Below, piece after piece: positions 34,501 to 45,779 of a DNA stretch of 64,000 bases. Under the pieces are notes generated by a model that worked only from the letters and a program-made list of their open reading frames with translations, was not told the origin of the DNA and made no database searches. The DNA comes from Maylandia zebra (lineage: Eukaryota > Chordata > Actinopteri > Cichliformes > Cichlidae): positions 13,099,585 to 13,163,584 of the forward strand of contig NC_135169.1 in the NCBI RefSeq assembly GCF_041146795.1, in the 5' to 3' direction. A program made the position numbers and the translations under genes. The first letter of the stretch is position 1. The number at the start of each line of letters is the position of its first letter.

Positions 34501-35140
34501 ACTCCAGTAACTCTAAACACATGCCATCCATTTCTAACGGCCTGGTTACTTCCTGTCAGTTACTTTAGAAACCATGTGGTCACCTGACCTAACACTGTTT
34601 CTTCTTCTTCCCCTTAATGTTCAACTGTCACATGTCAAACAGCTGGAGAGGAAACTACACCAGTGTACTGGGATGTTTCACCAACACGTGCCAGATGCTG
34701 TTCCTTCATGGTGACATCACCAGAGACAGCCCCGCCCACCTCAGGACCTCGCCATTGATCATGATGATTATAATGATGACAGCGAGCGGAACTAAGACTG
34801 TAAAAATCCACAACCAGAATTTTTCTTTCTAATTATTAATGAATACTGAGAGCCTCTTTCTGTGTTTTGTCTGTTTTGGGGTTGTTTTTTTTACCTCATT
34901 TGTTTCTAACAAAGTTCACAAACTCACACAGTTTACATTCTGTATGTTTCCATCTTTACCAGCCACACTCTAACTGCATTTAAGAAAATAATCCTTAGAA
35001 ATCGTCCTTTTTCTCTTTTGTAATTGATGATAATTCAGTGAATATACTGCGCTGCTTCCTTCTATTGCGTCGCACATTGCTTTAAGTTTTTCAGTGTCCA
35101 GTTATTTTTACTGCTGTTTGAATTCTCTGTATGTTTGACC
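31501..35140 (+). other. Possible spliced non-coding transcript region
   Basis: Several splice-like sites occur on the plus strand: acceptor TTTTCCAG before 32494, donor GTTAGT after 33260, acceptor AACTCTCAG near 34361, donor GTAAGT at 34483. No long frame or domain connects them. I treat this as a weak hint of a non-coding or decayed gene. One arm of an inverted duplication (31834-32165) lies here. Confidence 0.25.
31834..32165 (+). repeat. Inverted duplication, left arm
   Basis: Matches the reverse complement of 40826-41149 along about 325 bases. For example CCTGCATGACAAACCTCAGG here is CCTGAGGTTTGTCATGCAGG there, with scattered differences. Confidence 0.85.
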
Positions 35141-35148
35141 CTGTAGAC

Positions 35149-35459
35149 CATAGGTGTCAAACTCTGGCCCGCGGGCCAAATTTGGCCCGCAGCCTAATTA
35201 CATTTGGCCCGCGAAGCCATACCAAATTACTATCAGAGCTGGCCTACTGGTATTATACAGCTAATATATATATATTGTTTAGTATTCGGCTTTGCTTGTT
35301 CCATATTCAGTTTTTCAGCAAAACTTGTTTGAGTCCATAACAAAAGATTCATTCTTATATCTGGAGGAAGATTTCTTTTCAATAAATATTAACGTTAGCC
35401 CGCGACTTTGTTCCAGTTTTGAATTTTGGCCCACTGTGTATTTGAGTTTGACACCCCTG
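35149..35459. mobile_element. hAT-type MITE with perfect 8-bp target duplication
   Basis: Starts CATAGGTGTCAAACTC and ends GAGTTTGACACCCCTG. CTGTAGAC flanks it on both sides (35141-35148 and 35460-35467). Inner GGCCCGCGGGCC palindromes are near the left end. Non-autonomous. Confidence 0.88.
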
Positions 35460-35467
35460 CTGTAGAC

Positions 35468-36177
35468 TGTTTGATGGACTGCTTGTCTTCCTGTTTGTAA
35501 CCGCCGCCTGTTTTTTAATAAAGATTTGGATTTCTGACTTCAACACAGCCTCTGCGTGTCCTCCCTTTGTGTCCTCTTCCTCTGTGAATGTGTTGCATGT
35601 GTCACAGATTCCTTTTATTAACAGCTTTCCCACAGTGAGTTGCATCAGCATTCATTCACAGCACATTTCAGAAGGATTCAGATTAATACAGTGATCTTAC
35701 AGTCAGAATGATCCTGACAGAGTGCCACTGTAAACTATCTTTCATCAGGTAAATTTTAAAGTTCAGTATTTCAAAGCAGGAGTTATGAAGACTCATACTG
35801 GCATTAGGACTAATGATATGTACTTACAAAGTCAAAGTTTTTTAATTATGCTAGAATATTGGAAGATAATCAACTTTTAGTGTTTTCCGCATATTAATTA
35901 TTCTGAAATAGAGACGGTGACCCTAACTGTACAGAAGCACTAAACAGCTGACAATCTAACAGACATCATTGGCCTGAGCTGTCATGCACAGTGAGTCTGA
36001 TCCTTTGCTGTGAGAGTCTGACAAGCATGTTTCTGGTCAGTTTGGAAGAAATAATATCACAATGTTGATCTTTCTTTCAATATTCCTTCTCTTTTACAAC
36101 ATAAACTGTGATCAAAGGTACTTATGTTCACAGCATGTAATAATACTGACAGTCCAGGGCATTGTGGTCTGTTGAGC
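35468..36177. other. No gene recognised
   Basis: Contains an AATAAAGATTTGGATTTC polyadenylation-like string near 35517. Otherwise unremarkable. Confidence 0.4.
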
Positions 36178-36198
36178 TAGGGTTAGGGTTAGGGTTAG
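36178..36198 (+). repeat. Interstitial telomere-type repeat
   Basis: Three to four TTAGGG units (TAGGGTTAGGGTTAGGG...) directly beside the ARL6IP6-like fragment. Confidence 0.8.
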
Positions 36199-36231
36199 CA
36201 ATTCAGACATATGTAATCAATATTAAACGTC

Positions 36232-36455
36232 TCTGACGTGGGCCCCTGTCCACAGTGTTGGGAAATCCATACCAGGCTGGAACGAGTCAAGGTAGGTGAA
36301 CATCCACGAGAAGACACAGCAGATGCATCCTACTAATACTGACAGGACCAGGAGACTCCAGAAACCGAGCATCTTCTCTTCAGTGCCATCCTCTCCTGTC
36401 ACCCTCTCTGCCCGCAGCTCTTTGAGTATGGGGTAGATAAGGGCGCAGAGAAACC
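36232..36455 (-). pseudogene. ARL6IP6-like fragment
   Basis: Minus strand, open from an AG at 36456-36457 to a stop near 36230. It reads FLCALIYPILKELRAER, then EEKMLGFWSLLVLSVLVG, CICCVFSWMFTYLDSFQPGM. This closely follows the conserved C-terminal region of ADP-ribosylation-factor-like 6 interacting protein 6, a multi-pass ER/nuclear-envelope membrane protein: KEL-AE, LLGFW and SFSW-YFDSFEPGM are the family landmarks. After PGM the match fades (DFPTLWTG) and the last helix and C-terminus are not found nearby. No N-terminal exon was identified. It is either one exon of a gene with the rest unrecognised or a truncated copy. Confidence 0.6.
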
Positions 36456-37928
36456 CTTATTACTAATTTGTATTATAATTCAATTTTCATGAAATATTCA
36501 TATTCAGTATCGGTCCTTTTATATTAATAACCACCTATCCACCCAGGCTCATGGTGGGGCAGGGCTCTGGATGCTTGAGTACAAGGTAACGTACACCCTG
36601 ACCAGGTATCCAGTCTGTCAGAATTGTTTTCAATATTTGGTTCAAAAACATGAGTGACAACAAAAATCCAACTAGGATTCTTGCATATGATGAATGAAGT
36701 CTGTCTTTGACTGTATTGTCCAGCTGATCCATCAAACCCCCAGCAGGTGAACCTTATTCATGACATAACACGGCAACAATGTAAAAAATGAAACAGCAAC
36801 AGTCTAAATGTAAAGTGCATTCTAAAGTCCTCTTCAATAAATCATATGCAAAGAGTCATTCAGGACTGTAAAACGTGAACTACAGAACCCAGAGTCTTCA
36901 TCATTAAATCTCTGGTTGCTTCATTTTTCTATCCTATATCAGATACTTTAAGGTTAGGTTAGGTAAACTTGCATTCTCATGGTGAGGCAAAGTGCTTTAT
37001 GTGTGTGTCATGAACGGCTATAAAGGGCCTATAATTAAAGAACAAAGCAGGGTTTGAGTTCGAGTTGCGGCAGACTGTCACTACTTGTAAATGGAACGCA
37101 GCCTTCCTGCGGCGGACAGCTAATAACAGGAATCGGACGCGGTCCACCCAAGTCCACAGCAACCACCATAGCAACCGCCTAGCATGACCTTAAAAACATA
37201 TTCTGTCTTCATAACTATCAAAAACATGAAATGATTTGCAAAGTGTGAAAGTGTTACAGCTGCAGAGAGCTATGGCGGCATCTTTGGAAGCTGTTTACAT
37301 AGCTAATAATATACGATGTAACCATGGAGACAGTCAGTCACGTGAGCTAGCGGTGCACGTTTACTACAGTGAATAAGGTGATTGTGTGCACAGCGTCCAC
37401 ACGCTGCAGAGGGTAAAGACATTACTTTAATATTGTTTTATATTGATGTATATTTGCCTTCTGTTGACCATCACCTCAGGTTCACCATCACAGTTTCAGC
37501 AGACAGATGCACACTGTCTAAATATGAACACATTCAAAAACTCATGTCTCAGAAATAAGCACAGCTGTTCATGTTTGTCATTATAGTTTTATTTGTAAGA
37601 AAATTATGAACTTCATATTGTGTATCAAATAAAAGAACATTTCACAACTCTGAGTCAACAGAAACAGGTAACAGAAATGTCTCTAATGCAGACATGTACA
37701 GTGTAGTGTAAGCATTAAAAGATCATAAAAGGAAACACTAACATTCATGTGAAACTAATTGTAATAAAAAATGAGCAGGTGCTTTATAGATGTAAAAGAA
37801 AGAATCTGAAAACAACACTTTTTTGGTCTAAGTGATCAAAGTAGAAAACAGAACTGATGTTCAAGAACAAACCGTAGCTGCACTAATATTACACATCTCC
37901 ATTGTTGTGGTGAACAGACATGTTGCTT
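36456..37928. other. Non-coding, with a CpG-richer stretch at 37.05-37.35 kb
   Basis: 37050-37350 is CpG-richer (GCGGCGGACAGC, GGCGGCATCTTTGG, TCACGTGAGCTAG) and could be a promoter for transcription in either direction. The minus direction would lead towards the ARL6IP6-like exon. No first exon was confirmed. Confidence 0.3.
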
Positions 37929-38057
37929 TTAAAACCACAGTGTGTGACCGTGACTGTTCACTGAGACCATGAACGCCACTTCGCTGAAGCCTTCGCCTTC
38001 TTCTTCTTCTTCTTCTTCTTCTAAATTGGAAGCAGAAGGAGCACGAGCTGCTTTGAT
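37929..38057 (-). CDS. Candidate terminal exon with poly-glutamate run
   Basis: Minus strand after TTTCAGTAG: IKAARAPSASNL, eight or so glutamates, then GEGFSEVAFMVSVNSHGHTL, WF and stop. The glutamates come from a TTC microsatellite on the plus strand (about 37989-38021). No family recognised. Two other frames are open too, so this is a guess. Confidence 0.2.
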   Translation of the reverse strand: MKAARAPSASNLEEEEEEEEGEGFSEVAFMVSVNSHGHTLWF

Positions 38058-40084
38058 CTACTGAAAGGAAAAAGCAGAACATCTGAGCTGAAACCATTAA
38101 GACAGGAACAATCATTCAATGCAGTGTCTCGGGTGGCTTAGCCTGTTACAACTGTTGATACAAGCTAAATACGGTTAACACACAGTGTCAGGGAGCTCCA
38201 GTGTGGGAACTAGTGGCTTTAGGTTTGTAGTCATTTAACTTTCATCCATCCATTCATTTAATTCAGGAGGAAGAAATGCCAGGTTGATGCAGGCTGGTTA
38301 CATGCATTTGGTCCCATGCTGTCTTTAATTAAATGACTTGGTTCATTTTATGGCTGGGCTGTATGTGGGGTTATATCATGTTATTTGGGCAGGAGTACCT
38401 GTCCTCTGTTAGACTTAGAAAGTTTCTCCATAAGTAGAGTTTCTAACTCTTCTAGCACATCTGTGGCTGACAGCTTTTTGGTGGCTCTTTTTACCCCACA
38501 CTGGTTGTGAGTGTGTAAATAGCCCCACTAGTTCTTTTGGGTTGCAGTTAACTGGGGAGGAAGAGGTGGGTCTGCCATGACTGGATGAATAACAATTATC
38601 TGGGATACATAAATTTCATAATGCATGCATCTCTATAAACCTGCCTGAGGGCTGCCATTTTTACATTCAGTTATTTCTTTGTTGAATCTAAATAATGAAT
38701 GTGTTACAGTTAAACTGACACTGGTCAGTGTAAATGGCTCATTGGGACACAGAAACCTTTAAATTAAAACCCATCACCTGATATTGAGTGTCAAACAATA
38801 TCAAAGCTGTAAAAGCTGTTTACAGTCAGAATTTATAAAACTATGATTGTAAATAAATTCAAACAAGTGAGCTTTTCTCTTTGTGCTGAATATCAACACT
38901 GTGATTTCTTAGACTGTAAGCTGTACTTTAGTGCAACCAGTTGTAGAAGCCGTCACTCCAAATGTCTTTTGATAACAAGAAAAAAATACCATTTCAGTCC
39001 ACGGCCTGAAGTTCTTCTCCGACATCTTCTGCAATCAGCTTTGTCTGCTGGTTTGAAGACAATAAACCACAAAAAAGATGATTTAGTCACTTTGTCTGCG
39101 TCATGCAGCTCGAATGTGTCGTGTAACGACGTTGAATAGCCGTCGTTATCCCTCTGCTGTGTCACTAGGATTGTACTGTACAGCATCTCATTGATATGTG
39201 AGGAATGCTAATGTAAACAGACTTACATCATTAAAACATAAAGGACAGGAGATATTTAGATATTCTTATATTTATATTACATTTTATAGCTGACGGATAT
39301 TACTAAATAGATAGAATTTACTAAATAGCTGGATGAACATGAAAAATATGTCTATAATAACAAATGACCATGAGACACTCGAAAGACGTCCTTAAATGCT
39401 CTTTAAGTGGCAGAACAGACAAACAAACAGTTAATTGCTTACTTGAGAAGAAATCTGCTCAGCTACTTTGAAAACAGCTAAGTGGTTCCTCCTTTAACAG
39501 GATGACGGCTCAGGGGTAAGGCCATCATGCAGTCCAGCAACCTTTATGGTTCTGCTTTGATTCACCAGGAACTATTAGGGAAACCTTCCAGCGCCTCCTG
39601 TGAAAGACACAGGCATAAACACACAAACATTTATTAACATGTTCCACAGTGTTCCAGTTTGATTTTCTCATCCTGTGGACAACAACGTACAGAGATGCAG
39701 GTTTATTGTTAACTTTTGTAAGGTTTATTTAGTGAACATATCCAGCTGCAGCTCCACTGTGATCCTGAACTGGATAAGCACTTAAGAAAATGTGTCAATA
39801 AATGGACAAACATCAACTTACTATATTTATCCAAACAGACGGGACCAATAATGCTTCACTGAGTTAGAGACTTTAACAGTCTCTTCTATGTAAGAATGTC
39901 TCGTGCTGATAGACCTGCAAACTTGACAACAAAGGTTTTTCAGACTGCATGTAGCTGTCCTCTATGTCAGCTCACACATTTACATTTATGTCACACTTAT
40001 TTCTGCTTTCCCATTTTATAATTATTACTTACATTTTGATTATAAACCTTGAGTTTGTAAATGATCAGATTACATAATTGGAAT
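38058..40084. other. Non-coding; weak exon-like signal at 39.56-39.6 kb
   Basis: Mostly unremarkable. On the minus strand CTTTCACAG at about 39600 precedes a 41-base open stretch (EALEGFPNSS in one frame) and GTGAAT. Not enough to call a gene. Confidence 0.3.
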
Positions 40085-40175
40085 ACAATGTATCCAATTC
40101 AGGGTCGCGGGAGGATGAAGCCTATCCCAGCTGATACAGGACAAAGACAGGCTGCCAGTTTATTGCAGGGCTAAC
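40085..40175 (-). mobile_element. Fragment of SINE-like retroelement
   Basis: GGGTCGCGGGAGGATGAAGC and CCTATCCCAGCTG are the reverse complement of the 3' half of the element at 11215. Confidence 0.65.
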
Positions 40176-40825
40176 ACGATATGTGTAACAGAAAATCCAC
40201 TGTTTGATATTTCTTATAATAATCATAATTATGACTATTATTTAAAGGTTTCTTTATAAATACATTTTGATTTTTTTATAACCTCTAAAATATAAACCTG
40301 AGCTGTTTCAGATTCTGACCTCTGACCTCACTGCAGCTCCCTCTTGGAAGTACGTCTGCTTCTTGTCTTCCCCCAGTGTTGACCGCCTGCCCTTGATATC
40401 ACGTACTGTACCTGAGGAACAAAACAGGACAAACACTTGCCTTCATTTAAGAAGTACATTCATACAGAGGTAATCTATGGAAACACACTAGTTCAACCTT
40501 TGGGAGGAATCAGTTCCTGTGAAACATTTCTGTAAATGAACATCATGTGGAGAATGAATGAAATGAGTTCTTCAGGTGACTCAGCAGTCCCACACTGACA
40601 AATGAAATCTAGTTAAACTACTAAGCATATTTGCTCTTCTGAAATCTGTGTTAAACAACAACAAACATAAATTAGTAACAAAAATACAGCTGAGTAGAGG
40701 CTTTACAAACCACCAGCAGCCATAATGCTAAATTTTAATCTTCAAATGTTTCTGAGCCGTCTTCAACCTGCTTTTAACACATTAAAGTCCCACAGTCAAT
40801 GCAGCCTGACTCAATCCTAGATGTT

Positions 40826-41149
40826 CAGCACACAGAGACACAGAGGTACTGTTTAAAGTTTAGTGATAACCTGAGTCACTGATCATTTGCAGTGTTACAG
40901 AGTCTGGCAGTCTTTGCATGATGTCCACGTCACTGTGAGTTTCTAGCTGACTCTCAGGTGTGACAGGTGTGCCAGCAGGAAAGAGTAATAATAACCTGCA
41001 TCCTGAGGTTTGTCATGCAGGATTAAAGGAGCCAGGCTTTGTTCACACAGCTAGGATTGTATTTTACACTGACCCTGGGTCAGTATAAGTATCATACAGT
41101 TTAAACGAAGCACTGAAACTTGCACATATTTATTATAGATGCACTGAAG
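40826..41149 (-). repeat. Inverted duplication, right arm
   Basis: Reverse-complement partner of 31834-32165, about 8.7 kb away. Confidence 0.85.
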
Positions 41150-41259
41150 CTTAAATGTGTTCAGTATTGAACAGCAGAAATGAGGCTTTCTTTTCGGAAG
41201 TACGTAAAAAAAACAAAAAAACAAAAACAGCGGCTGACACCGTAGACTGTTGGGTAATA

Positions 41260-41841
41260 AGTAGGGATGGGTTTTGATTATCGAATATAGAGAGAGCGAG
41301 AGCGAGAAAGAGCTCTACATGAAGTGTGATTTTATCATGGTGGAAGCAAAACAGCAAAAGTCAGAGGAAATTCGTGACGATGTTTATGTGAAGCGTAGTT
41401 TGGATCGTCTTTTACTGCTGGTTCAGTCAATATTGCTTGGAGAGAGAAAACCTGCAGCTTCAGAATCAGCGCAAAAAGGACGTAAACACAAAGCACCTGT
41501 CGAAGCTTCAAAATCAGTGAGCTGTCAGCTCTCAACCCCCACAGCGTGTCCGCGTACGTGCCATCGAGTGAGAAAGGCGACATCTCACTGATTCGGATCA
41601 GTCGGCGGGTCCGCATTTTGTGTTTACGTCTTTGTGCGCAATCCCTGTACCTGCTCTCATTTACTGTTTTAGCTGTTTGGTGGTGGTTGAAATTTTGTGA
41701 GGTTAACCTGAGATTCTGGCGTTTTGGGCAAAATAAATTTATATTAAAAAATCAATTCAGGATTTTACTGAATCGATATCACGTTATCCAAGCTAGAATT
41801 GATTTTAGTCGATAAATCAATAATCAAAACCCACCCCTACT
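41260..41841. mobile_element. MITE with terminal inverted repeats
   Basis: Left end AGTAGGGATGGGTTTTGATT; right end, read on the other strand, AGTAGGGGTGGGTTTTGATT. The 582-bp element contains ATCGATA-type palindromes and a 105-codon frame (41274-41591) with no known domain. The superfamily is not decided and no target duplication was found. Confidence 0.75.
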
Positions 41842-42486
41842 GGTGTCCTTGATCCAACACAGCTGATTTAAATGGTGTGTTAACCCAGGGTGAGATCTAA
41901 AACCCTTTAGGGCTGGAGTTCCCACCCCTGAAGTAAACATGAATATGTTTAAGGAATACTTTCAAATAAAGTGAAAAATTGAATTTTTTTTTCTGTTCTT
42001 AGCCAGGCAGAGTTATCCAGGTATTGCAGTATAGTATGCTGCAGCATATTTATGCATGGAGTCAAGTTAGTGCTCTGTGTGTGGGTTATTTAGTGATTCA
42101 AATAAACAACAACACACCATTAAACTTTGATGCACTGATGACTCTTGTTGATTCCTTGAGGCATAAAGGTGAGGCATCCTCCCTCCTGTGGCATCAGCTG
42201 GTCTGCAGAAAGAGCAGGAGAACACATATCTTTACCAAGACTGAGCATTTGCATTTAGGTAAAACTAATAAAGGTACATGCTGCCTTACTGTTTTTGGAA
42301 GAACATGTCATGTAACCCCTCCTTACACAGCTATGGATGCTTTAATACAATTATAAAGTCTTACCCTGTCTCTTGCCTGCTAAATGATTCTTTAAATTTG
42401 CTGCTAGGTGGCTCTAGGCGGTGTACCTGCTCTCCAGGCTGACTTGGGGCATTTGATGTCATTGTATGCAAAGAAACCCACATGCT
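41842..42486. other. Non-coding; hAT-like fragment at the left
   Basis: CTGGAGTTCCCACCCCTGA near 41914 resembles the end of the hAT MITE at 60517. No gene recognised. Confidence 0.35.
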
Positions 42487-42763
42487 CAGGAAACCTGTTT
42501 CATTACTTTAGCCCTGTTGAGGTTCTAGGATTGAACTACATACAAACTTCACTGTCATGATTTCATGTTCTAGATGTCGTCATATCTGAAAGAGATTGGA
42601 AAACAATTAAAAACAAGTCGTTTCCTTTGTTGTTGTTTTTCAAACATTGTTTACCAGCAAGCATAAGCCACTGTAAATCCTGCAAGACAATTTTACCGAT
42701 TTTAGTGCAAATCAAAGAGACTACGGGTGCACTGGAAAGGCAACAAGAATATTGCCCTGAAGG
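42487..42763 (+). repeat. Recent direct duplication, copy 1
   Basis: Begins CAGGAAACCTGTTTCATTAC and is nearly identical to 43400-43668. The only clear difference is about 11 extra bases (ACGGGTGCACT) near 42722. Confidence 0.9.
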
Positions 42764-42853
42764 TAATTGTTTGTTTTTTTTTTTTTTTTAAATGACATCA
42801 GAAACAGCAGTATGCGACATCACGTGATGGCAGAGCTTCAGTTCATCCTTTGT

Positions 42854-42891
<38 letters not shown>

Positions 42892-43399
42892 AATAGGACA
42901 GGGGGAATGAATGAGAGAAAGAGGGGGAGAGAAAGAAAGAAAACCAAAGGGGAGAAGAGACGGTGAGAAGGGGGGGAAGAGAGAGAAAAAAAAAAAAAAG
43001 AACTCCTGGGTCACCTGTATGGAGAAAAAAAACAAACAAACAAAAAAAACAAACAGAGGAGACAGCAAACAACAAAGAGCTACATAATAATAGAGAAAAC
43101 AAAGCACCATCACAATAAACTAGCTAGTCATAGATATCAATATTTACTAAATAATAAACGATATTGTGCAGCACGCAAGATAGACAGCGCACAGTGTGCT
43201 TTGAGGCAGCAGCCAAGAAAGCTTTAGTCCGCGTCTGTGAATACCCATGTGTGCATACCTGTGTGGATCAGCATGCTTGCATTCCAAAGGTTTCTCCATG
43301 TAATGATCTGCTAGGGAGTGTGGGGGGGCCACAGCCCCGTCCTCCAGGGTGTGAAGCGGGTATGGAGGAGATCAAAACTCCAGACATCCAGAGGCCCCC
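42764..43399. repeat. Poly-T and long purine-rich tract
   Basis: 42858-42887 is a T run of about 30 bases. 42897-43060 is almost entirely purines on the plus strand (GAGAGAAAGAGGGGGAGAG and similar), with A runs. This could adopt triplex or slipped structures. No gene. Confidence 0.75.
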
Positions 43400-43668
43400 A
43401 GGAAACCTGTTTCATTACTTTAGCCCTGTTGAGGTTCTAGGATTGAACTACATACAAACTTCACTGTCATGATTTCATGTTCTAGATGTCGTCATATCTG
43501 AAAGAGATTGGAAAACAATTAAAAACAAGTCGTTTCCTTTGTTGTTGTTTTTCAAACATTGTTTACCAGCAAGCATAAGCCACTGTAAATCCTGCAAGAC
43601 AATTTTACCGATTTTAGTGCAAATCAAAGAGACTGGAAAGGCAACAAGAATATTGCCCTGAAGGTAAT
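43400..43668 (+). repeat. Recent direct duplication, copy 2
   Basis: See 42487-42763. The junction on the left is CCAGAGGCCCCCAGGAAACC. Confidence 0.9.
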
Positions 43669-43689
43669 GCATACACTATTGGTCTTAGA

Positions 43690-44356
43690 GCCACAAATCG
43701 ACCACGCCCAAAAAAGTGCTATAAAAAATGTATATATTAATATTTTTTTCCACTTTAAATTAGCCAATCTTTTAGACCTACTTCTCCTTGAAATATTCAT
43801 GTCAAGTTTTAATTACATTTCGCGGATTTTAACCCTTTATATCCCGGTTTCGTCACATGAGCGCACTGCTTTTTTTGCCCCAAAAAACAAAAAACTTGAA
43901 TATTTTCCAAAAAAAACATTTGAGGTAATATTCAATTGTTATTATAATTAGGCCTTTAGATGGACTAAAGATTGGCACCAAGAGTCATTTCGATCGCCTT
44001 TTATTTTTTTTCCAGGAGCGCATTTCATAAAATGCACACTATCGACCACGCCCAAAAAGTGCAATAAAAATATTAAATATTAATTTTTTTTTTCACTTTA
44101 AATTGGTCAGTCTTTTAAAACTACTTCTCCCTGAAATATTCATGTCAAGTTTTAATTACATTTCGCGGATTTTAACCCTTTATATCCCGGTTTCGTCACA
44201 TGAGCGCACTGCTTTTTTTGCCCCAAAAACATAAAACATAAAACATAAAATATTTTCCAAAAAAAACATTTGAAGTAATATTTTATTGTTATTATAATTA
44301 GGCCTTTAGATGGACAAAAGATTGGCACGAACATTAATTTCGATCCGGTTTTAATT
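43690..44356 (+). repeat. Tandem duplication of a 340-bp unit
   Basis: Unit 1 (43690-44033) and unit 2 (44041-44356) share ATCGACCACGCCCAAAAA, a TTTCGCGGATTTTAACCC block and CATGAGCGCACTGC with about 90 percent identity by eye. Confidence 0.85.
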
Positions 44357-45413
44357 TTTTTTTCCAGAAGCCAAAAATGTCCCCAGGCGGCGCTGCTGCT
44401 CCTGCTCCCCCGGGGAGGAGTGCCTCTGCCGCGGGTGTGTTTCGCGCAGCGCCGGAGCATATGGTTCGGTTCCCGTGTCTGCAGCACACACTTCCGCTAC
44501 CACGTGAAAACAAATACGTCATTTCCTGTTGATTTAAAAAAAAAAAAAAAAATCAAACGAACCTAAGGGCAGAAAATGGTCCGGAACGAGCAGCGGGGCA
44601 GGCTGCTGTGGTACGCGGGAAATTAGTGTGCCTTTTCCGGGTATCTGTCTCGAGCAGGCCGCTGGAGAACATGTGTATGTTCCAGCAGGCGTCACATGTG
44701 GAGCAAGGGCGCCACCCGGTGGACAAATAAAAAAATTACAACTCCAAGGCCTGTAGTCCAAAACGAAACCTAAGCTGGAGACCTGATGATCGATTTGACC
44801 GTATTTCTTTTGCCGTGAAAAATAGCGTTTATAATGGGTTTCAATGGGGCACAAATCGACCCTAGGATCAATAGCGTAAGTTTATCGCTAGCTTAGCCAC
44901 TGAAGCTAATTTCCGGAAGTCATACTGAAATTTTAACAGTAAATGTGACCAAACTTTTTTTTGCAGACTTTCGCTATATTCCATTCAACACTGTGCAAAT
45001 GGCAGGTAATCAAAATTTGAAAATAGCCACAAATCGACCCAAGACTCTCCAGGGGTTTTAAGCAGGTGGTGCAGACAGTTGCTGTATCCTTATCTCTATT
45101 GACTGCTGAGCCAACTGGTGTGAAGAATTGTGACATAACTTTTAGCACATAGACGATGGGCTATTTAAGCAAACGCTCATGAAAATGCTTACATAACCAA
45201 ATCTGTGGAAATTTGTAAGTTTTTCTCGATATCCCTAAATGCATTGCAGACAGTCGTAGCAGGTAGCAGCATAAAACCCACTCCAGCTACATATTCTTTT
45301 GTTAAGATACTGATTCGCAATCCTGACATTTCACCATGCTCGTGCAACGACAGATAAATTGACTACACAAGACATTTTTAAAAGTATTTATTTATTTTTT
45401 ATAATTTGTTAAT
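44357..45413. other. CpG-rich block and unclassified repeat
   Basis: 44380-44700 is GC-rich (CCCCAGGCGGCGCTGCTGCT). The string CACAAATCGACC recurs at 43690, about 44849 and 45030, which suggests one composite repeat from 43.7 to 45.1 kb. No coding frame supported. Confidence 0.4.
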
Positions 45414-45779
45414 CGCCGATGTTAGACGCCGGAGGGTATTTCACGGCTCCCTTCCGCGTTCGCTGATGTTAGACGCCGGAGGGTATTTCACGGCTCCCTT
45501 CCGCGTTCGCTGATGTTAGACGCCGGAGGGTATTTCACGGCTCCCTTCCGCGTTCGCTGATGTTAGATGCCGGAGTGTATTTCACGGCTCCCTTCCGCGT
45601 TCGCTGATGTTAGATGCCGGAGTGTATTTCACGGCTCCCTTCCGCGTTCGCTGATGTTAGATGCCGGAGTGTATTTCACGGCTCCCTTCCGCGTTCGCTG
45701 ATGTTAGACGCCGGAGTGTATTTCACGGCTCCCTTCCGCGTTCGCTGATGTTAGACGCCGGAGTGTATTTCACTGCTGG
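45414..45779. repeat. 47-bp tandem repeat, about 7.8 copies
   Basis: Copies start at 45414, 45461, 45508, 45555, 45602, 45649, 45696 and 45743 (TTCGCTGATGTTAGA...). Variants ACGCCGGAGG, ATGCCGGAGT and ACGCCGGAGT are grouped in order, a sign of stepwise duplication. Confidence 0.95.
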
